Part shown: piece after piece, positions 46,531-56,079 of the stretch | How positions within the stretch are numbered: the stretch's first letter is position 1 | Layout: every line of letters begins with the position of its first letter | DNA from: an uncultured Litoreibacter sp. | Lineage (GTDB): Bacteria > Pseudomonadota > Alphaproteobacteria > Rhodobacterales > Rhodobacteraceae | Assembly: GCF_947487515.1 (NCBI RefSeq) | Contig: NZ_CANKWO010000002.1 | Location: 1 to 64,000 of the forward strand | Reading direction: 5' to 3' | Length of the DNA stretch: 64,000 bases | Position numbers and translations under genes: made by a program | Notes under the pieces: model-generated | What the model saw: the letters and a program-made list of their open reading frames with translations, nothing else | Database searches by the model: none | Told to the model about the DNA's origin: nothing

Positions 46531-47652
46531 TTAACCCTCCCGCGAGGTGGGGGCCTCGTAGCCGTGGTCCAGCAACAATCGCGCACGGCGTGCACCTTTG
46601 AGATCTTCGGCAACCATCTCGGCACACATTTCTTGTGCCGTAAACTCAGGCGTCCACCCCAACAGTTTTTTTGCTTTTGCGGGGTCTCCTAAAAGCGTCT
46701 CAACTTCAGTTGGTCGGAAATAGCGCGGATCGATGCGCATGATCACATCGCCAACTTTCAGCGCAGGAGCTTTGTCACCGGAAATAGCCGTGACGGTTGC
46801 GACTTCCTCCAGATCTGCCCCAGTAAAGGCAACTTCGACGCCAAGCTCAGCCGCCGTCCAGCGGATAAAATCGCGAACTGAGTATTGTTTGCCAGTTGCA
46901 ATTACAAAGTCATCTGCTGTGTCTTGTTGTAACATCATCCACTGCATGCGAACATAGTCACGGGCATGGCCCCAATCGCGCAGTGCATCGATGTTTCCCA
47001 TATAGAGGCACGGTTCGAGCCCTTGAGCAATATTTGACAGGCCGCGTGTTATCTTGCGTGTAACAAATGTTTCACCACGTCGCGGACTTTCATGATTGAA
47101 CAAAATTCCGTTGCACGCATACATTCCATACGCTTCGCGATAGTTGACCGTGATCCAATAGCTATACATCTTAGCGACAGCATATGGGCTCCTGGGATAG
47201 AAGGGAGTTGTCTCGGTTTGAGGCGATTCTTGTACCAACCCATAGAGCTCGGATGTAGACGCCTGATAAAAGCGTGTAGTCTTCTCAAGGCCAAGGAGAC
47301 GGATAGCCTCAAGCAATCTGAGAGCGCCCATAGCATCAACGTCAGCCGTGTATTCCGGTGATTCAAAGCTTACGGCAACATGCGATTGTGCGCCGAGGTT
47401 GTAGACCTCATCTGGCCGCACTTCTTGCAAAATTCGTGTCAAATTAGAGGAATCAGTCAGATCACCATAGTGTAAATGAAAATTCGCGTTTTCGATGTGC
47501 GGATCTTGAAAAATATGATCGATGCGCTGCGTATTAAATAGAGAGCTCCGACGTTTGATGCCATGCACTTCATAGCCTTTAGCGAGCAGGAACTCTGCGA
47601 GATATGAGCCATCTTGACCCGTGATGCCGGTGATCAGCGCTTTAAGTGCCAT
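46531..47652 (-). CDS. gmd: GDP-mannose 4,6-dehydratase
   Basis: Gmd makes GDP-4-keto-6-deoxy-D-mannose from GDP-mannose, the entry to GDP-fucose, GDP-colitose and GDP-perosamine. The 373-residue protein has [58 protein letters not shown] and [15 protein letters not shown] (catalytic YxxxK), all highly typical. [17 protein letters not shown] near the C-terminus is also diagnostic. It is the first gene of the gmd-colC-colD operon and divergent from manC, whose product supplies GDP-mannose. Confidence 0.96.
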   Translation of the reverse strand: MALKALITGITGQDGSYLAEFLLAKGYEVHGIKRRSSLFNTQRIDHIFQDPHIENANFHLHYGDLTDSSNLTRILQEVRPDEVYNLGAQSHVAVSFESPEYTADVDAMGALRLLEAIRLLGLEKTTRFYQASTSELYGLVQESPQTETTPFYPRSPYAVAKMYSYWITVNYREAYGMYACNGILFNHESPRRGETFVTRKITRGLSNIAQGLEPCLYMGNIDALRDWGHARDYVRMQWMMLQQDTADDFVIATGKQYSVRDFIRWTAAELGVEVAFTGADLEEVATVTAISGDKAPALKVGDVIMRIDPRYFRPTEVETLLGDPAKAKKLLGWTPEFTAQEMCAEMVAEDLKGARRARLLLDHGYEAPTSREG

Positions 47653-47873
47653 CTAAGTCCTCCATACTGCGCCTTTGCCTACGAAATCAGGGCAAAACCT
47701 GCAAGGGACAAAACTCCCTATGTGATGTTGTTGTACATGATGCGGCGCACCTGCTAGTAGGCTATCATTGCCAAAGTGGTAGCCACTTTTGTGTCTGTGT
47801 CACTTTAGTATACACGCGGCTTGCCATATAAGACATTATTGGCTCATAGGCCAAATTCAACTTGGAGGTTTTT
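47653..47873. promoter_or_regulatory. Divergent promoter region, gmd / manC
   Basis: These 221 bp separate the gmd-colC-colD operon from manC, so they should hold both promoters and could co-ordinate the two halves of the pathway. GGAGG at 47864-47868 is a strong ribosome-binding site for manC and fixes its GTG start. I see no convincing promoter hexamers to place. Confidence 0.45.
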
Positions 47874-49313
47874 GTGACCAAAATCACACCGGTTATTCTT
47901 GCTGGGGGTTCCGGCACACGGCTTTGGCCTTTGTCGCGCAAAAGCTATCCAAAGCAATTTGTAAAGTTTTCTGAGGATCATACTTTACTGCAATCCGCCG
48001 TGCTGAGGATGTCGGCTGAACAGTACAACAAACCTGTGGTCATAACGGGTTCTGACTTTCGCTTTATTGTAACAGAGCAGCTTCTAGAAATTGGCGTTGA
48101 TCCCGGCCTAGTTCTAATTGAACCTGAGGGTCGCAATACTGCGCCTGCGGTACTTGCCGCATCGCTAGAGATATCTAAGACCGACCCTGACGCGGTTATA
48201 CTCGTTGCTCCTTCTGATCACGTTATTCCAGATACCAAGGCGTTCCAGAGTGCTGTAGAGGCCGGAATGGACGCGGTTAAAGAAGGCCGCCTGGTTATGT
48301 TTGGCATTTCCCCCGACAAACCAGAGACGGGTTATGGATATCTCGAACTTTCAGCATTGCCAGAGACAGAAGATGGTCCTCAACCCCTTTTGCGATTTAT
48401 CGAAAAACCCGATAAAGATCGCGCTGGAGAAATGCTTGCGGCAGGCAACTTCCTTTGGAATGCAGGGATTTTCTTGTTTTCCGTCCGCGATGTCATCACT
48501 GCTTTTAAAACGCACGCGCCCGAAATGATTGGGCTAGTTCAACAGGCCGTAGATGATGCTCAGATCGACCTAGGATTTTTGCGGCTTGCACCTAACGCTT
48601 GGGCTGACGTGTCGTCCGTCTCGATTGATTATGCTATCATGGAGAAAAGCGACAATTTGTCAGTCGTTCCCTTTCGTGCCGGTTGGTCTGATCTAGGCAG
48701 TTGGAGCGCCGTACAAGAAGAGATGGGCGCCGATCTAGATGGGGTTACAACCCACGGGAACGTAACGGCTATCGAATGCGAAAACACACTCTTGCGTGCA
48801 GAAAGTGACGATCAAGAACTTGTTGGTATCGGATTGAAAGACCTGATTGTAATTGCCATGAATGATGCAGTTTTGGTCGCAGATCGAACGCGAGGACAGG
48901 AAGTAAAACTTGCCGTTGATGTACTCAAAGAGAAAGGTGTCAAGCAGGCCGAGAACCTTCCCATGGATCATCGGCCCTGGGGGAATTTCCAAACCCTAGC
49001 GCTTGCCGATCGATTCCAAGTGAAACGCATTGTAGTCAATCCCGGCGCCGCCCTGAGCCTACAAAGCCACCATCACCGATCAGAACATTGGATTGTTGTA
49101 CATGGGACAGCAAGAGTAACCGTAGATGATAAGGTCACGCTGCTAACCGAAAATGAAAGTGTCTATATCCCACTGGGAGCAGTGCATCGAATGGAAAACC
49201 CCGGAATTGTGCCAATGGTTTTGATCGAAGTTCAAACTGGGCCATATCTGGGCGAAGATGACATTATCCGCTATGAGGACATTTACGCACGTGGCCAAGG
49301 CTCGCGAGGCTGA
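47874..49313 (+). CDS. manC: Mannose-1-phosphate guanylyltransferase / mannose-6-phosphate isomerase
   Basis: This bifunctional type II enzyme makes GDP-mannose from mannose-1-phosphate and GTP and isomerises fructose-6-phosphate to mannose-6-phosphate. The N-terminal nucleotidyltransferase has ILAGGSGTRLWPLSRKSYPKQF and FIEKPD. The C-terminal cupin has RPWGNFQ, FQVKRIVVNPGAALSLQSHHHRSEHWIVV (metal-binding His/Glu) and IPLGAVHRMENPG. I start at GTG 47874, five bases after GGAGG; a TTG at 47862 lies upstream in frame. Length is 479 residues, as expected. No phosphomannomutase (manB) is in the window, so that step must come from elsewhere. Confidence 0.95.
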   Translation: MTKITPVILAGGSGTRLWPLSRKSYPKQFVKFSEDHTLLQSAVLRMSAEQYNKPVVITGSDFRFIVTEQLLEIGVDPGLVLIEPEGRNTAPAVLAASLEISKTDPDAVILVAPSDHVIPDTKAFQSAVEAGMDAVKEGRLVMFGISPDKPETGYGYLELSALPETEDGPQPLLRFIEKPDKDRAGEMLAAGNFLWNAGIFLFSVRDVITAFKTHAPEMIGLVQQAVDDAQIDLGFLRLAPNAWADVSSVSIDYAIMEKSDNLSVVPFRAGWSDLGSWSAVQEEMGADLDGVTTHGNVTAIECENTLLRAESDDQELVGIGLKDLIVIAMNDAVLVADRTRGQEVKLAVDVLKEKGVKQAENLPMDHRPWGNFQTLALADRFQVKRIVVNPGAALSLQSHHHRSEHWIVVHGTARVTVDDKVTLLTENESVYIPLGAVHRMENPGIVPMVLIEVQTGPYLGEDDIIRYEDIYARGQGSRG

Positions 49314-49447
49314 GGAATAGCTACCGCTAGCACATTTTAGACTCGCAATGGTTAATAGGTGCAAACAGGGTTTGAAGAACGATATCCAATGAGATGAGGG
49401 CAAAGATCTGAATCCGGTTCACTCAGCCTACAGATGCCCGATCACAC

Positions 49448-49469
49448 CAGCCCCTCTAAGGGCGTTTTT
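49448..49469 (+). terminator. Possible terminator downstream of manC
   Basis: A short GC stem (GCCCCT / AGGGC with a small loop) is followed by GTTTTTC. It lies between manC and the convergent galE-fusion gene and partly overlaps the end of the latter. The stem is only four or five pairs. Confidence 0.35.
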
Positions 49470-51120
49470 CGACCAAAGCAATTTGAGAATAAAACCCGTT
49501 GTACATGAGAAAATGCTCTTTTACGACAAAATACTTACTCAATAGTTTGTTGAATTCTCCCATAGTCCATTCAAAATAGTGAAATTTATTTCCCGGGGGG
49601 CCATAGAGTGGGCGCCTACCATCTGCGGACAGCACCTCACGAGCGGGTGTTGAGATAACCATCTGGTCTATATTGCTCTCACTCAATTTGAATAGAAACT
49701 CAGATGGATTCTTCATATGCTCAATAACATCTGAGCAAATACATAGATCTGCGTCGGGATAGCCATCGGCACAGCTCTCTACAGAAATCCAATTATTTTC
49801 ATTGAATTCCTCTTTGAGAAACTCAAGGGTTTTGCCAACCTCAACACCTGTTGTCTCAAACTCCGAAAAATACTTCATCAACTTGAACCCAGATCCCGTG
49901 CCCACGTCCAGTACTTTGCTCGCGCCGCTTTTCATAGCTACGTCTTGAGCAAATTTATAAACTTCATCCTGCCATTCATCACGATTGGGCGTGTCGTCAA
50001 AGGGAGGAACATCGGTGAAATATTTGTATCCCTTAGCCAGGAAAAAATGTTTCTCTGATCCGTCCGAAATCACGGTGGTATTAACTAGAGAATTTTTTCC
50101 TTCTTTCGATTCATCAGTATACCCCATCGGGTTTTTAGATTGCCAACGCCAGCTATCTCTACACATATCTTCCAATGTATGGGACGCGGACCATCCTAAT
50201 TCGTCTTTGGCCTTTGAAGGATCCGAATAGCATGCGGCAACATCTCCTACACGTCGAGATTGAACGACGTAGGGAACCGGTTGTTCACTTGCATCTGAGA
50301 AAGCACTTACAACTTCCAAAACACTGTAACCAGCTCCTGTGCCCAAATTATATGTATTCACAACACCTGGCTTGAGGCCTTTGAGAGCTGCTACATGACC
50401 ATTCGCCAGATCCATAACGTGAATGTAGTCCCGCACCCCAGTGCCATCCTCGGTATCAAAATCTGCACCAAACACATTCAGATGAGGTTGTTGCCCCACA
50501 GCAACCTGAGCGACATAGGGTAACAAATTATTGGGAACATCATTCGGGCTTTCACCAATATCACCAGATTGATGGGCACCTACTGGATTGAAATAACGCA
50601 GCAATACTGCAGACCAATCAGAGTTTGTGCCTACTACATCTCGAATAAGTTGCTCAGCCGCAAGCTTCGTTGTCCCATATGGATTTATTGGGTTGAGAGG
50701 ATGCTCCACCGTGATCGGTAAATGCACTGGCGCCCCATAAACAACTGCAGAAGAAGAAAATATAATCTTTCGTATCTGCCGCTTCTCCATCTCACTTAAG
50801 AGAACATGCGTGCCCACAAGATTGACAGAATAGTATTCAATCGGTTTCTTAACACTTTCAGAAACCGATTTAAGGCCTGCGAGATGAACAACACACTCGG
50901 GTTCAAAATCATCGAGAGCATGTGCAATATCTGTAGGAGTACAGACGTCGCCAAAAAATACTTTCACCGGACGTTGGCTTAACTTTTCGAGCCTTTCGAT
51001 AACAACTGGGGATGAGTTGTTAAAGTTATCTATTATAGCCACTTCATGGCCAGCTTCCAGAAGCTCCAAATAGGAATGCGACCCGATATACCCTGCACCG
51101 CCTGTGAGTAGTATTTTCAC
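49456..51120 (-). CDS. UDP-glucose 4-epimerase fused to a methyltransferase
   Basis: The 554-residue product joins two enzymes. Residues 1 to about 335 are GalE: ILLTGGAGYIGSH, HLAGLKSVSESVKKP, SSSAVVYG, NPYGTTKLAAEQ (Tyr148, Lys152), RYFNPVGAHQSG, RDYIHVMDLANGH and RVGDVAACYSD. This part interconverts UDP-glucose and UDP-galactose or their GlcNAc forms. From about residue 350 a class I SAM methyltransferase follows: KYFTDVPPFDD, VLDVGTGSGFKLMKYF (motif I), LCICSDVIEHMKNP and HYFEWTMGEF. I choose the GTG at 51120 (VKILLTGG) just after the stop of the upstream gene. No stop or frameshift separates the halves, and the usual GalE ends near 338 residues, so this looks like a genuine fusion. Confidence 0.82.
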   Translation of the reverse strand: MKILLTGGAGYIGSHSYLELLEAGHEVAIIDNFNNSSPVVIERLEKLSQRPVKVFFGDVCTPTDIAHALDDFEPECVVHLAGLKSVSESVKKPIEYYSVNLVGTHVLLSEMEKRQIRKIIFSSSAVVYGAPVHLPITVEHPLNPINPYGTTKLAAEQLIRDVVGTNSDWSAVLLRYFNPVGAHQSGDIGESPNDVPNNLLPYVAQVAVGQQPHLNVFGADFDTEDGTGVRDYIHVMDLANGHVAALKGLKPGVVNTYNLGTGAGYSVLEVVSAFSDASEQPVPYVVQSRRVGDVAACYSDPSKAKDELGWSASHTLEDMCRDSWRWQSKNPMGYTDESKEGKNSLVNTTVISDGSEKHFFLAKGYKYFTDVPPFDDTPNRDEWQDEVYKFAQDVAMKSGASKVLDVGTGSGFKLMKYFSEFETTGVEVGKTLEFLKEEFNENNWISVESCADGYPDADLCICSDVIEHMKNPSEFLFKLSESNIDQMVISTPAREVLSADGRRPLYGPPGNKFHYFEWTMGEFNKLLSKYFVVKEHFLMYNGFYSQIALVEKRP

Positions 51121-51124
51121 GTAA

Positions 51125-51796
51125 TTAAGCCCTTCCCATGCGATCACTAACATTGTTCATGATCGTATTCCATCGACGCGTAAGTGCATCGTGAAAATCA
51201 ATTGCAGACAATATTTTAGGGGAATTTTCAGCAATGGTTAGGCTTTTTTCTTCGATTACCAAGAACTCATGTTTGCAGCCATCATAGCATAAATTTGGAA
51301 CACCAAATCCAAAACCGTTCTTAACATTACTGGTTTCGGGGTACAGTTTTTCGATATCAGACCTTTTGGAATTGGGCGAATTAGTTTCAGTATGCTCGCC
51401 ATTTACAAAAAGAGAGATCCTTGGTTCGTTGCTCGGTATTTGAACGACCCATCCTTGAATACGTTTTCCTTCTGGTCTGAGATTGCTATACACGATCGGC
51501 CTGCAGTCTCTGTCACCGCGCCTAAAATTCATTACAGAGCTTGTGACGATATCATTGTGCCGAGTCAAATTGACTGTCAGCGCCAAAGACGCAAGCACAT
51601 CAGAAACTGGCAAGGGAAACGAGCATACATAAGGTTTAGAAGGCTCCAACACACCATCTTCAATATTTTCTGATTGAACTATCTGGTCGGATGACAAGAT
51701 TTGAACTTGCAAACCACCTTCTAAGCCCGATTCATTGGTAGAAACTGTGACTTCTAGTTTGCCGTGATTTAGTTCGGCCTGAATGTTGAAATTCAT
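51125..51796 (-). CDS. Hypothetical beta-rich protein of the glycan cluster
   Basis: I do not recognise a named family. The 223-residue product has two beta-rich halves. The second (KRIQGWVVQIPSNEPRIS, then LFVNGEHTET, then GFGFGVPNLCYDG and HEFLVIEEKS) resembles the all-beta domain found inside many alphaproteobacterial glycosyltransferases, where a GWA-x-D, LYVDG and FxFxxP...DGxxH pattern recurs. That likeness is from memory of the pattern only. It lies between the tandem GT2 gene and the galE fusion on the same strand, with 4 bp to the latter. A carbohydrate-binding or scaffolding role is a guess. Confidence 0.55.
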   Translation of the reverse strand: MNFNIQAELNHGKLEVTVSTNESGLEGGLQVQILSSDQIVQSENIEDGVLEPSKPYVCSFPLPVSDVLASLALTVNLTRHNDIVTSSVMNFRRGDRDCRPIVYSNLRPEGKRIQGWVVQIPSNEPRISLFVNGEHTETNSPNSKRSDIEKLYPETSNVKNGFGFGVPNLCYDGCKHEFLVIEEKSLTIAENSPKILSAIDFHDALTRRWNTIMNNVSDRMGRA

Positions 51797-51835
51797 ACTA
51801 GTCCTCCTTTGTGAAGCATTATCATATGTGGATTG

Positions 51836-53872
51836 CTAAGGGTCCGATTTTGGACGACCAGAGGAAAACATGTTTTTCAATTTTTTAGCAATTCGCATCA
51901 CTGGCCCATTTTCTTGAATCTCATTGGACAGGTTCTCTCGATTTTTCAGCTCCGTAAACATAGCGTTGTTTAACATTATCATCGCGTCTTTGATGTTACC
52001 TAATTCATTCAGTTCATTTTTAGATAAATTCGAGTTGTATGGTTCATCGCCGAAAGTACCACTTTGCGCAGCTACACTATCCGAAAAACCAAAACTCCTG
52101 ATGACCTGTTCTTCAAGCAGGCTGACCTCACAATGAATTCTCGAGATGAACGCCGGATCACATTCTTCAATACGATCGAGTTTGCGCCGCGCCGCGACCA
52201 ACAGGTAGTTCATTAGTTTTGAAAAGCCGGACGACGTCGTTGTGCTCAGACCGTACTGCATCCCAAGCTTGTAAACTTTTTCTGAAATCAGAAGCCAATC
52301 CTCAACATGCTTAGGCGTCACTCCAAATGTGATAGAACCTTCGCGCTGACGGTAGAAATATATCTCCTCCGAGAAGTTTGCTACCCGCTTGGCCTGCAAA
52401 AACAACTCGGGGCAATAGAGTTCATCTTCATGGTACAAATCTGGCGCGAACTTCACCTCGTTGGCCAGGGTCCTTTTTATCAACTTATTGGCAGCAATAT
52501 GTCCGAACTTTCTGTCACAGAAGGCTGCAAAAATGTTCCGCCCAAACACTTCGCTTTTCTCTATGTGTGTTCTAGGTTTGGTCTCTCCCGTAGTCTCGTA
52601 GTAAGCTGAATGGGTTGAGACAACTACGTCAGAGGAGGTGCGCATGGCCTCATTGTACAGTCGGTCGATTGCGCCCGGGGCCAAGAAATCATCACCGTCA
52701 AGAAAGTAAATAAACTCCGCCTGCGACTTCGCAACTCCTGCATTCCGAGCACGTGATAAGCCACCATTTTTCTGTGTTATTACTGAAATTCGTTTTGGGT
52801 GTTTCTTCTTGACCCTAGAAATAACTTTGGCAGTATCATCTGTCGAGCCATCGTTTACAATAATGACCTCAATTTCCTCAGAGCAAGTTTCCACAACAGA
52901 AAGGACACATTGCTCCAAATAGTCTTGAACATTATATGCCGGAACAATGACCGATACTTTTGGTTTTGTTTTCTTTCTTATTGGAAGTGCCGCCGAGAGC
53001 TCAATCGTTTGATTGTTATTCTTAAAGAATACACTTCCGTCAGAAAAGAATTCGGGCACCTTTCGGGGAAGGATGTCGTCAAACAATTCTCTAAGTTCAG
53101 TAAACTCTTCATCGCTTACTCGTGTAGAAAGTGCTTTGTTGTGTAGCCGTATCAACCGCGCCGGAATGTCAACGCTCTTAAGAAGTTTCTCTCGAACCTG
53201 TTCAGCCCTTTGGCCCATTTTTTTCGCATTTTTAGTGGTAATAGAAGCTGCGTGATGGCGCCGGAAAACCAGAGGTGCCTCTACGACAAACGCTCGAACT
53301 CTTTCCTCGAATATTTTTGTCGCCCATGCCTCGTAGTCGGCGGCGGGGAAAAAATTCAAGTCAAATCTAAAATCACTTTTGACAAGTAGATCGCGCGTCA
53401 TCATGACGCTTGGGTTGGCGAGAGGGGATCCAAACAATGTGCTTCTAGCTAGTCCTGCGCCTTGCTGCGGCATGCGCCAAACACTTTTCACAAGAGCGGG
53501 GCTATCACCCGCTGCGACCCAACTTCCACATAAATCGTATCCGTTTTGCAAACAAGCAAGCTGACGTTCCACTCGGTCGGACCTACAAATGTCATCCGCG
53601 TCCATAATGGCGACATAATCACCGCTAACTCTTTCGAATGCCTGATTTCGCCTAGTCAAGTTCCCTTTGTTTTCAGAGTTCTCAATAAGGTGCAGTCTGC
53701 TGTCTTTGATTTGTTGTAAAACCCTAACTGTATCATCGGTTGACCCGTCATCGACTACTATTAGCTCTATGTCTTTATGAGTTTGTGACAAAATAGAGTT
53801 TACAGAGCTATGGACATAGTTAGCCCCATTGAAAATGGGCATGCAGATAGACACTAGTTCTTTTTTATTCAC
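51836..53872 (-). CDS. Tandem-domain glycosyltransferase (two GT2 domains)
   Basis: The 678-residue protein holds two GT-A domains. The first (residues about 5-230) has SICMPIFNGANYVHSSVNSIL, VVDDGSTDDT and IMDADDICR, plus NPSVMMTRDLL. The second (about 310-560) has VSVIVPAYNVQDYLEQC, IIVNDGSTDDT, GGLSRARNAGVAKS and FLDGDDFL. Both carry DDGS/NDGS and DxD motifs, so both may be active. Two-domain GT2 enzymes of this kind often build a disaccharide repeat. It is on the minus strand upstream of the small beta-rich gene and the galE fusion, with only 39 bp between. Composition is AT-rich like its neighbours. Confidence 0.83.
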   Translation of the reverse strand: MNKKELVSICMPIFNGANYVHSSVNSILSQTHKDIELIVVDDGSTDDTVRVLQQIKDSRLHLIENSENKGNLTRRNQAFERVSGDYVAIMDADDICRSDRVERQLACLQNGYDLCGSWVAAGDSPALVKSVWRMPQQGAGLARSTLFGSPLANPSVMMTRDLLVKSDFRFDLNFFPAADYEAWATKIFEERVRAFVVEAPLVFRRHHAASITTKNAKKMGQRAEQVREKLLKSVDIPARLIRLHNKALSTRVSDEEFTELRELFDDILPRKVPEFFSDGSVFFKNNNQTIELSAALPIRKKTKPKVSVIVPAYNVQDYLEQCVLSVVETCSEEIEVIIVNDGSTDDTAKVISRVKKKHPKRISVITQKNGGLSRARNAGVAKSQAEFIYFLDGDDFLAPGAIDRLYNEAMRTSSDVVVSTHSAYYETTGETKPRTHIEKSEVFGRNIFAAFCDRKFGHIAANKLIKRTLANEVKFAPDLYHEDELYCPELFLQAKRVANFSEEIYFYRQREGSITFGVTPKHVEDWLLISEKVYKLGMQYGLSTTTSSGFSKLMNYLLVAARRKLDRIEECDPAFISRIHCEVSLLEEQVIRSFGFSDSVAAQSGTFGDEPYNSNLSKNELNELGNIKDAMIMLNNAMFTELKNRENLSNEIQENGPVMRIAKKLKNMFSSGRPKSDP

Positions 53873-54109
53873 CGGGTCAGACCTCGATTAGAGCGATATT
53901 TGACATTCTTTCAGTCACACGACAGCTAGCAGATCCTCGACCTTTGCCCTGTAACTTTGATTGATGCATTTTCAGCCTTTGGTCAATAATTCAGCCATCG
54001 GTCGATCTCTAAAGCTACTTTAGCAACGCTTATAGTGAGCACCAACATGATCTAAAACTATGCTATTCGAACCTACAAATATTCATGTTACCGGCCACCG
54101 AATGCAACT

Positions 54110-54147
54110 TGGGCATAGACTAATTTGTTCAAGTTTGCCTATGCCCA
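54110..54147. terminator. Inverted repeat / possible terminator between sqdB and GT2 gene
   Basis: TGGGCATAG (54110-54118) and CTATGCCCA (54139-54147) form a nine-pair stem around a 20-base loop, followed on the plus strand by TTTTATAG. It lies 14 bp downstream of the sqdB stop on the minus strand. The T run is on the plus side, so it would work best for plus-strand transcripts; it may equally be an mRNA-end stabiliser. Confidence 0.4.
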
Positions 54148-54161
54148 TTTTATAGACCGAG

Positions 54162-55319
54162 TTAGCTCCAAGTGGAGACGCACGGGATTTTTGTTGTGTC
54201 GCAACGATGAGCATATTTGGAAGCTATCTCTTTAACTTCTTCCATCAAGCCACCTTCAAGCTTTTTCGGCTCAAGTCCGAGACCAAGAAAGCGGTCGTTA
54301 GCGACAAATAGATCATTTTCTGCAGCTTCATTCCTCGGGTTCTCAAGATACGCAATGTCGGCACCCATTGCGTCTTGAATCATTTTGGCCAAATCACGCA
54401 CACGGTGCGTTTCAGTCATCTGATTGAGGATGCTCACACGTTCGCCCTTGGCAGGAGGATTGTTCAACGCAATCTCAATACACTGACAGGTATCCTGTAT
54501 GTGAATAAACGCTCGAGTTTGACCACCAGTCCCATGCACTGTCATCGGATAGTTTACAGCCGCTTGCATGATAAACCGGTTCAGAACGGTACCGTAGTCA
54601 CCATCATAGTCAAAGCGGTTGATCAGACGTTCGTCCATCTTGGTCTCTTCGGTTTGGGTACCCCAAACAATACCCTGATGCAGGTCTGTCACTTTAACCT
54701 GATCGTTCTTGTTGTAAAAAGCGAACAACAGCTGATCTTGGGATTTGGTCATGTGGTAGATTGAGCCCGGATTCGTCGGATACAGAATTTCCTGCTCGTT
54801 CTCGCCTGCTGGTGTATCAACCTTGACCTTCAAGTAACCCTCAGGGATCTGCATTCCTGCAGTGCCATAGCCATATACGCCCATGGTCCCGAGATGGATC
54901 AAGTGAATATCTTGACCAGATTCTACGATTGCTGCGAGCACGTCGTTGGTCGAGTTAATGTTATTCGTGACGGTGTAGCGCTTGTGGTAGCTGGATTTCA
55001 TTGAATAGGGTGCCGCGCGTTGCTCGGCGAAATGCACGATGGCGTCGGGCTTTTCTTCTTCAATAAGTGTCAAAAGGCGGTGATAATTCTCACCCACCGT
55101 AAAGTTAACGAACTTGATATCTTTGCCGGTTAGTTCCTTCCAAACACGGATGCGCTCTCCGATAGGGCGAATGGGCGTCAGGCTCTCGACCTCCAGCTCA
55201 AGATCAATGGCACGGCGGCTGAGATTGTCCACAATAACAACATCATGACCCTGCTTGGAAAGATGCAGCGCGTTGGGCCAACCACAAAAACCATCACCGC
55301 CGAGGATAACTACTTTCAT
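54162..55319 (-). CDS. sqdB: UDP-sulfoquinovose synthase
   Basis: SqdB makes UDP-6-sulfoquinovose from UDP-glucose and sulfite. The 385-residue protein matches the SQD1/SqdB family from end to end: [58 protein letters not shown] (the QRxAPYSM motif), [20 protein letters not shown] (Tyr-Lys), [15 protein letters not shown] and [20 protein letters not shown] start at ATG 55319, preceded by AAGGAAG; upstream in-frame codons to 55373 add nothing. SqdB usually serves sulfolipid synthesis with SqdX/SqdD, but neither is present. Here the enzyme sits in a polysaccharide cluster, so it may feed a sulfoquinovose residue into the glycan. Confidence 0.92.
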   Translation of the reverse strand: MKVVILGGDGFCGWPNALHLSKQGHDVVIVDNLSRRAIDLELEVESLTPIRPIGERIRVWKELTGKDIKFVNFTVGENYHRLLTLIEEEKPDAIVHFAEQRAAPYSMKSSYHKRYTVTNNINSTNDVLAAIVESGQDIHLIHLGTMGVYGYGTAGMQIPEGYLKVKVDTPAGENEQEILYPTNPGSIYHMTKSQDQLLFAFYNKNDQVKVTDLHQGIVWGTQTEETKMDERLINRFDYDGDYGTVLNRFIMQAAVNYPMTVHGTGGQTRAFIHIQDTCQCIEIALNNPPAKGERVSILNQMTETHRVRDLAKMIQDAMGADIAYLENPRNEAAENDLFVANDRFLGLGLEPKKLEGGLMEEVKEIASKYAHRCDTTKIPCVSTWS

Positions 55320-55689
55320 CCGACTTCCTTCAACATAGTTAAACTTTAGGCACCTTATGACGAACTTCGGCAAGATATAAAAGGTGTTTTCAGGGTAAGC
55401 CCAGACGTGGGTGTTTCACAGAAACAAACTGTTTGACACTCGGCAACGTAGATATCGTCTTGAACCACAGTACTTCATTTGCTTTCAGTGCCAGAGTGTG
55501 CCGGTTGCCTACTATAAATGGACTGGCATTTTCAACCGTAGAATTTCCCCGTAACTTGAGGACCCCACGCGTCTGGCTGGGCTTGTTTGCAGGCTAAAAG
55601 ACCAACAAATGAAGAGTCATTGAAGGCTCAATTTGACTACCTCCATATGGCGCGCTACCTCGAAATACTGAACCGCCCCCTGCTTGCCG
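55320..55689. other. Intergenic region upstream of sqdB
   Basis: I see no gene in these 370 bp. They should contain the sqdB promoter. The right end leads into an IS3-family fragment. Confidence 0.5.
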
Positions 55690-56079
55690 GAGGCTCCAAC
55701 TCATGAGTAGGATGGAGCATCATGAGAGCCGTTGGTAGGCGATTGTGTCGATTTCTGCGAGGATCGGTTGTGCGCCGCAGACACTAAACGAATAGGTCAA
55801 GAAGTTCGGGGTTGATACCGGCCAGCGCGACGGCATCACAACCGAGATGGCGGACAAGACGAAAGCGCTGGAATGCGAGAACCGCGAGCCCACACGATCA
55901 ACGGTTTATTCAAGGCCGACATCATCCACAGGCGTGGGTCATGTCGCAGCTTTGAGGCCGTTGAATACGCCACCATGCAGTGGGTCGATTGGCTCAACAA
56001 TCGCCGCCTGCTGGAGCCTATCGGGAATATCCCGCCAGCTGAACCGGATAAAACTTCTATGAGGTTCTGGAAAGATTAG
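55690..56079 (+). mobile_element. IS3-family remnant (decayed orfA plus orfB end)
   Basis: One frame gives an OrfA-like sequence, [14 protein letters not shown], then a TAG where Trp is expected, then [18 protein letters not shown]. After a frame jump the OrfB C-terminus appears: [16 protein letters not shown], then FEAVEYATMQWVDWLNNRRLLEPIGN, ending at 56079. The central part of OrfB, with most catalytic residues, is deleted. The element is inactive. It differs from the fragment at 1-316, so at least two IS3 types have been present. Confidence 0.75.
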
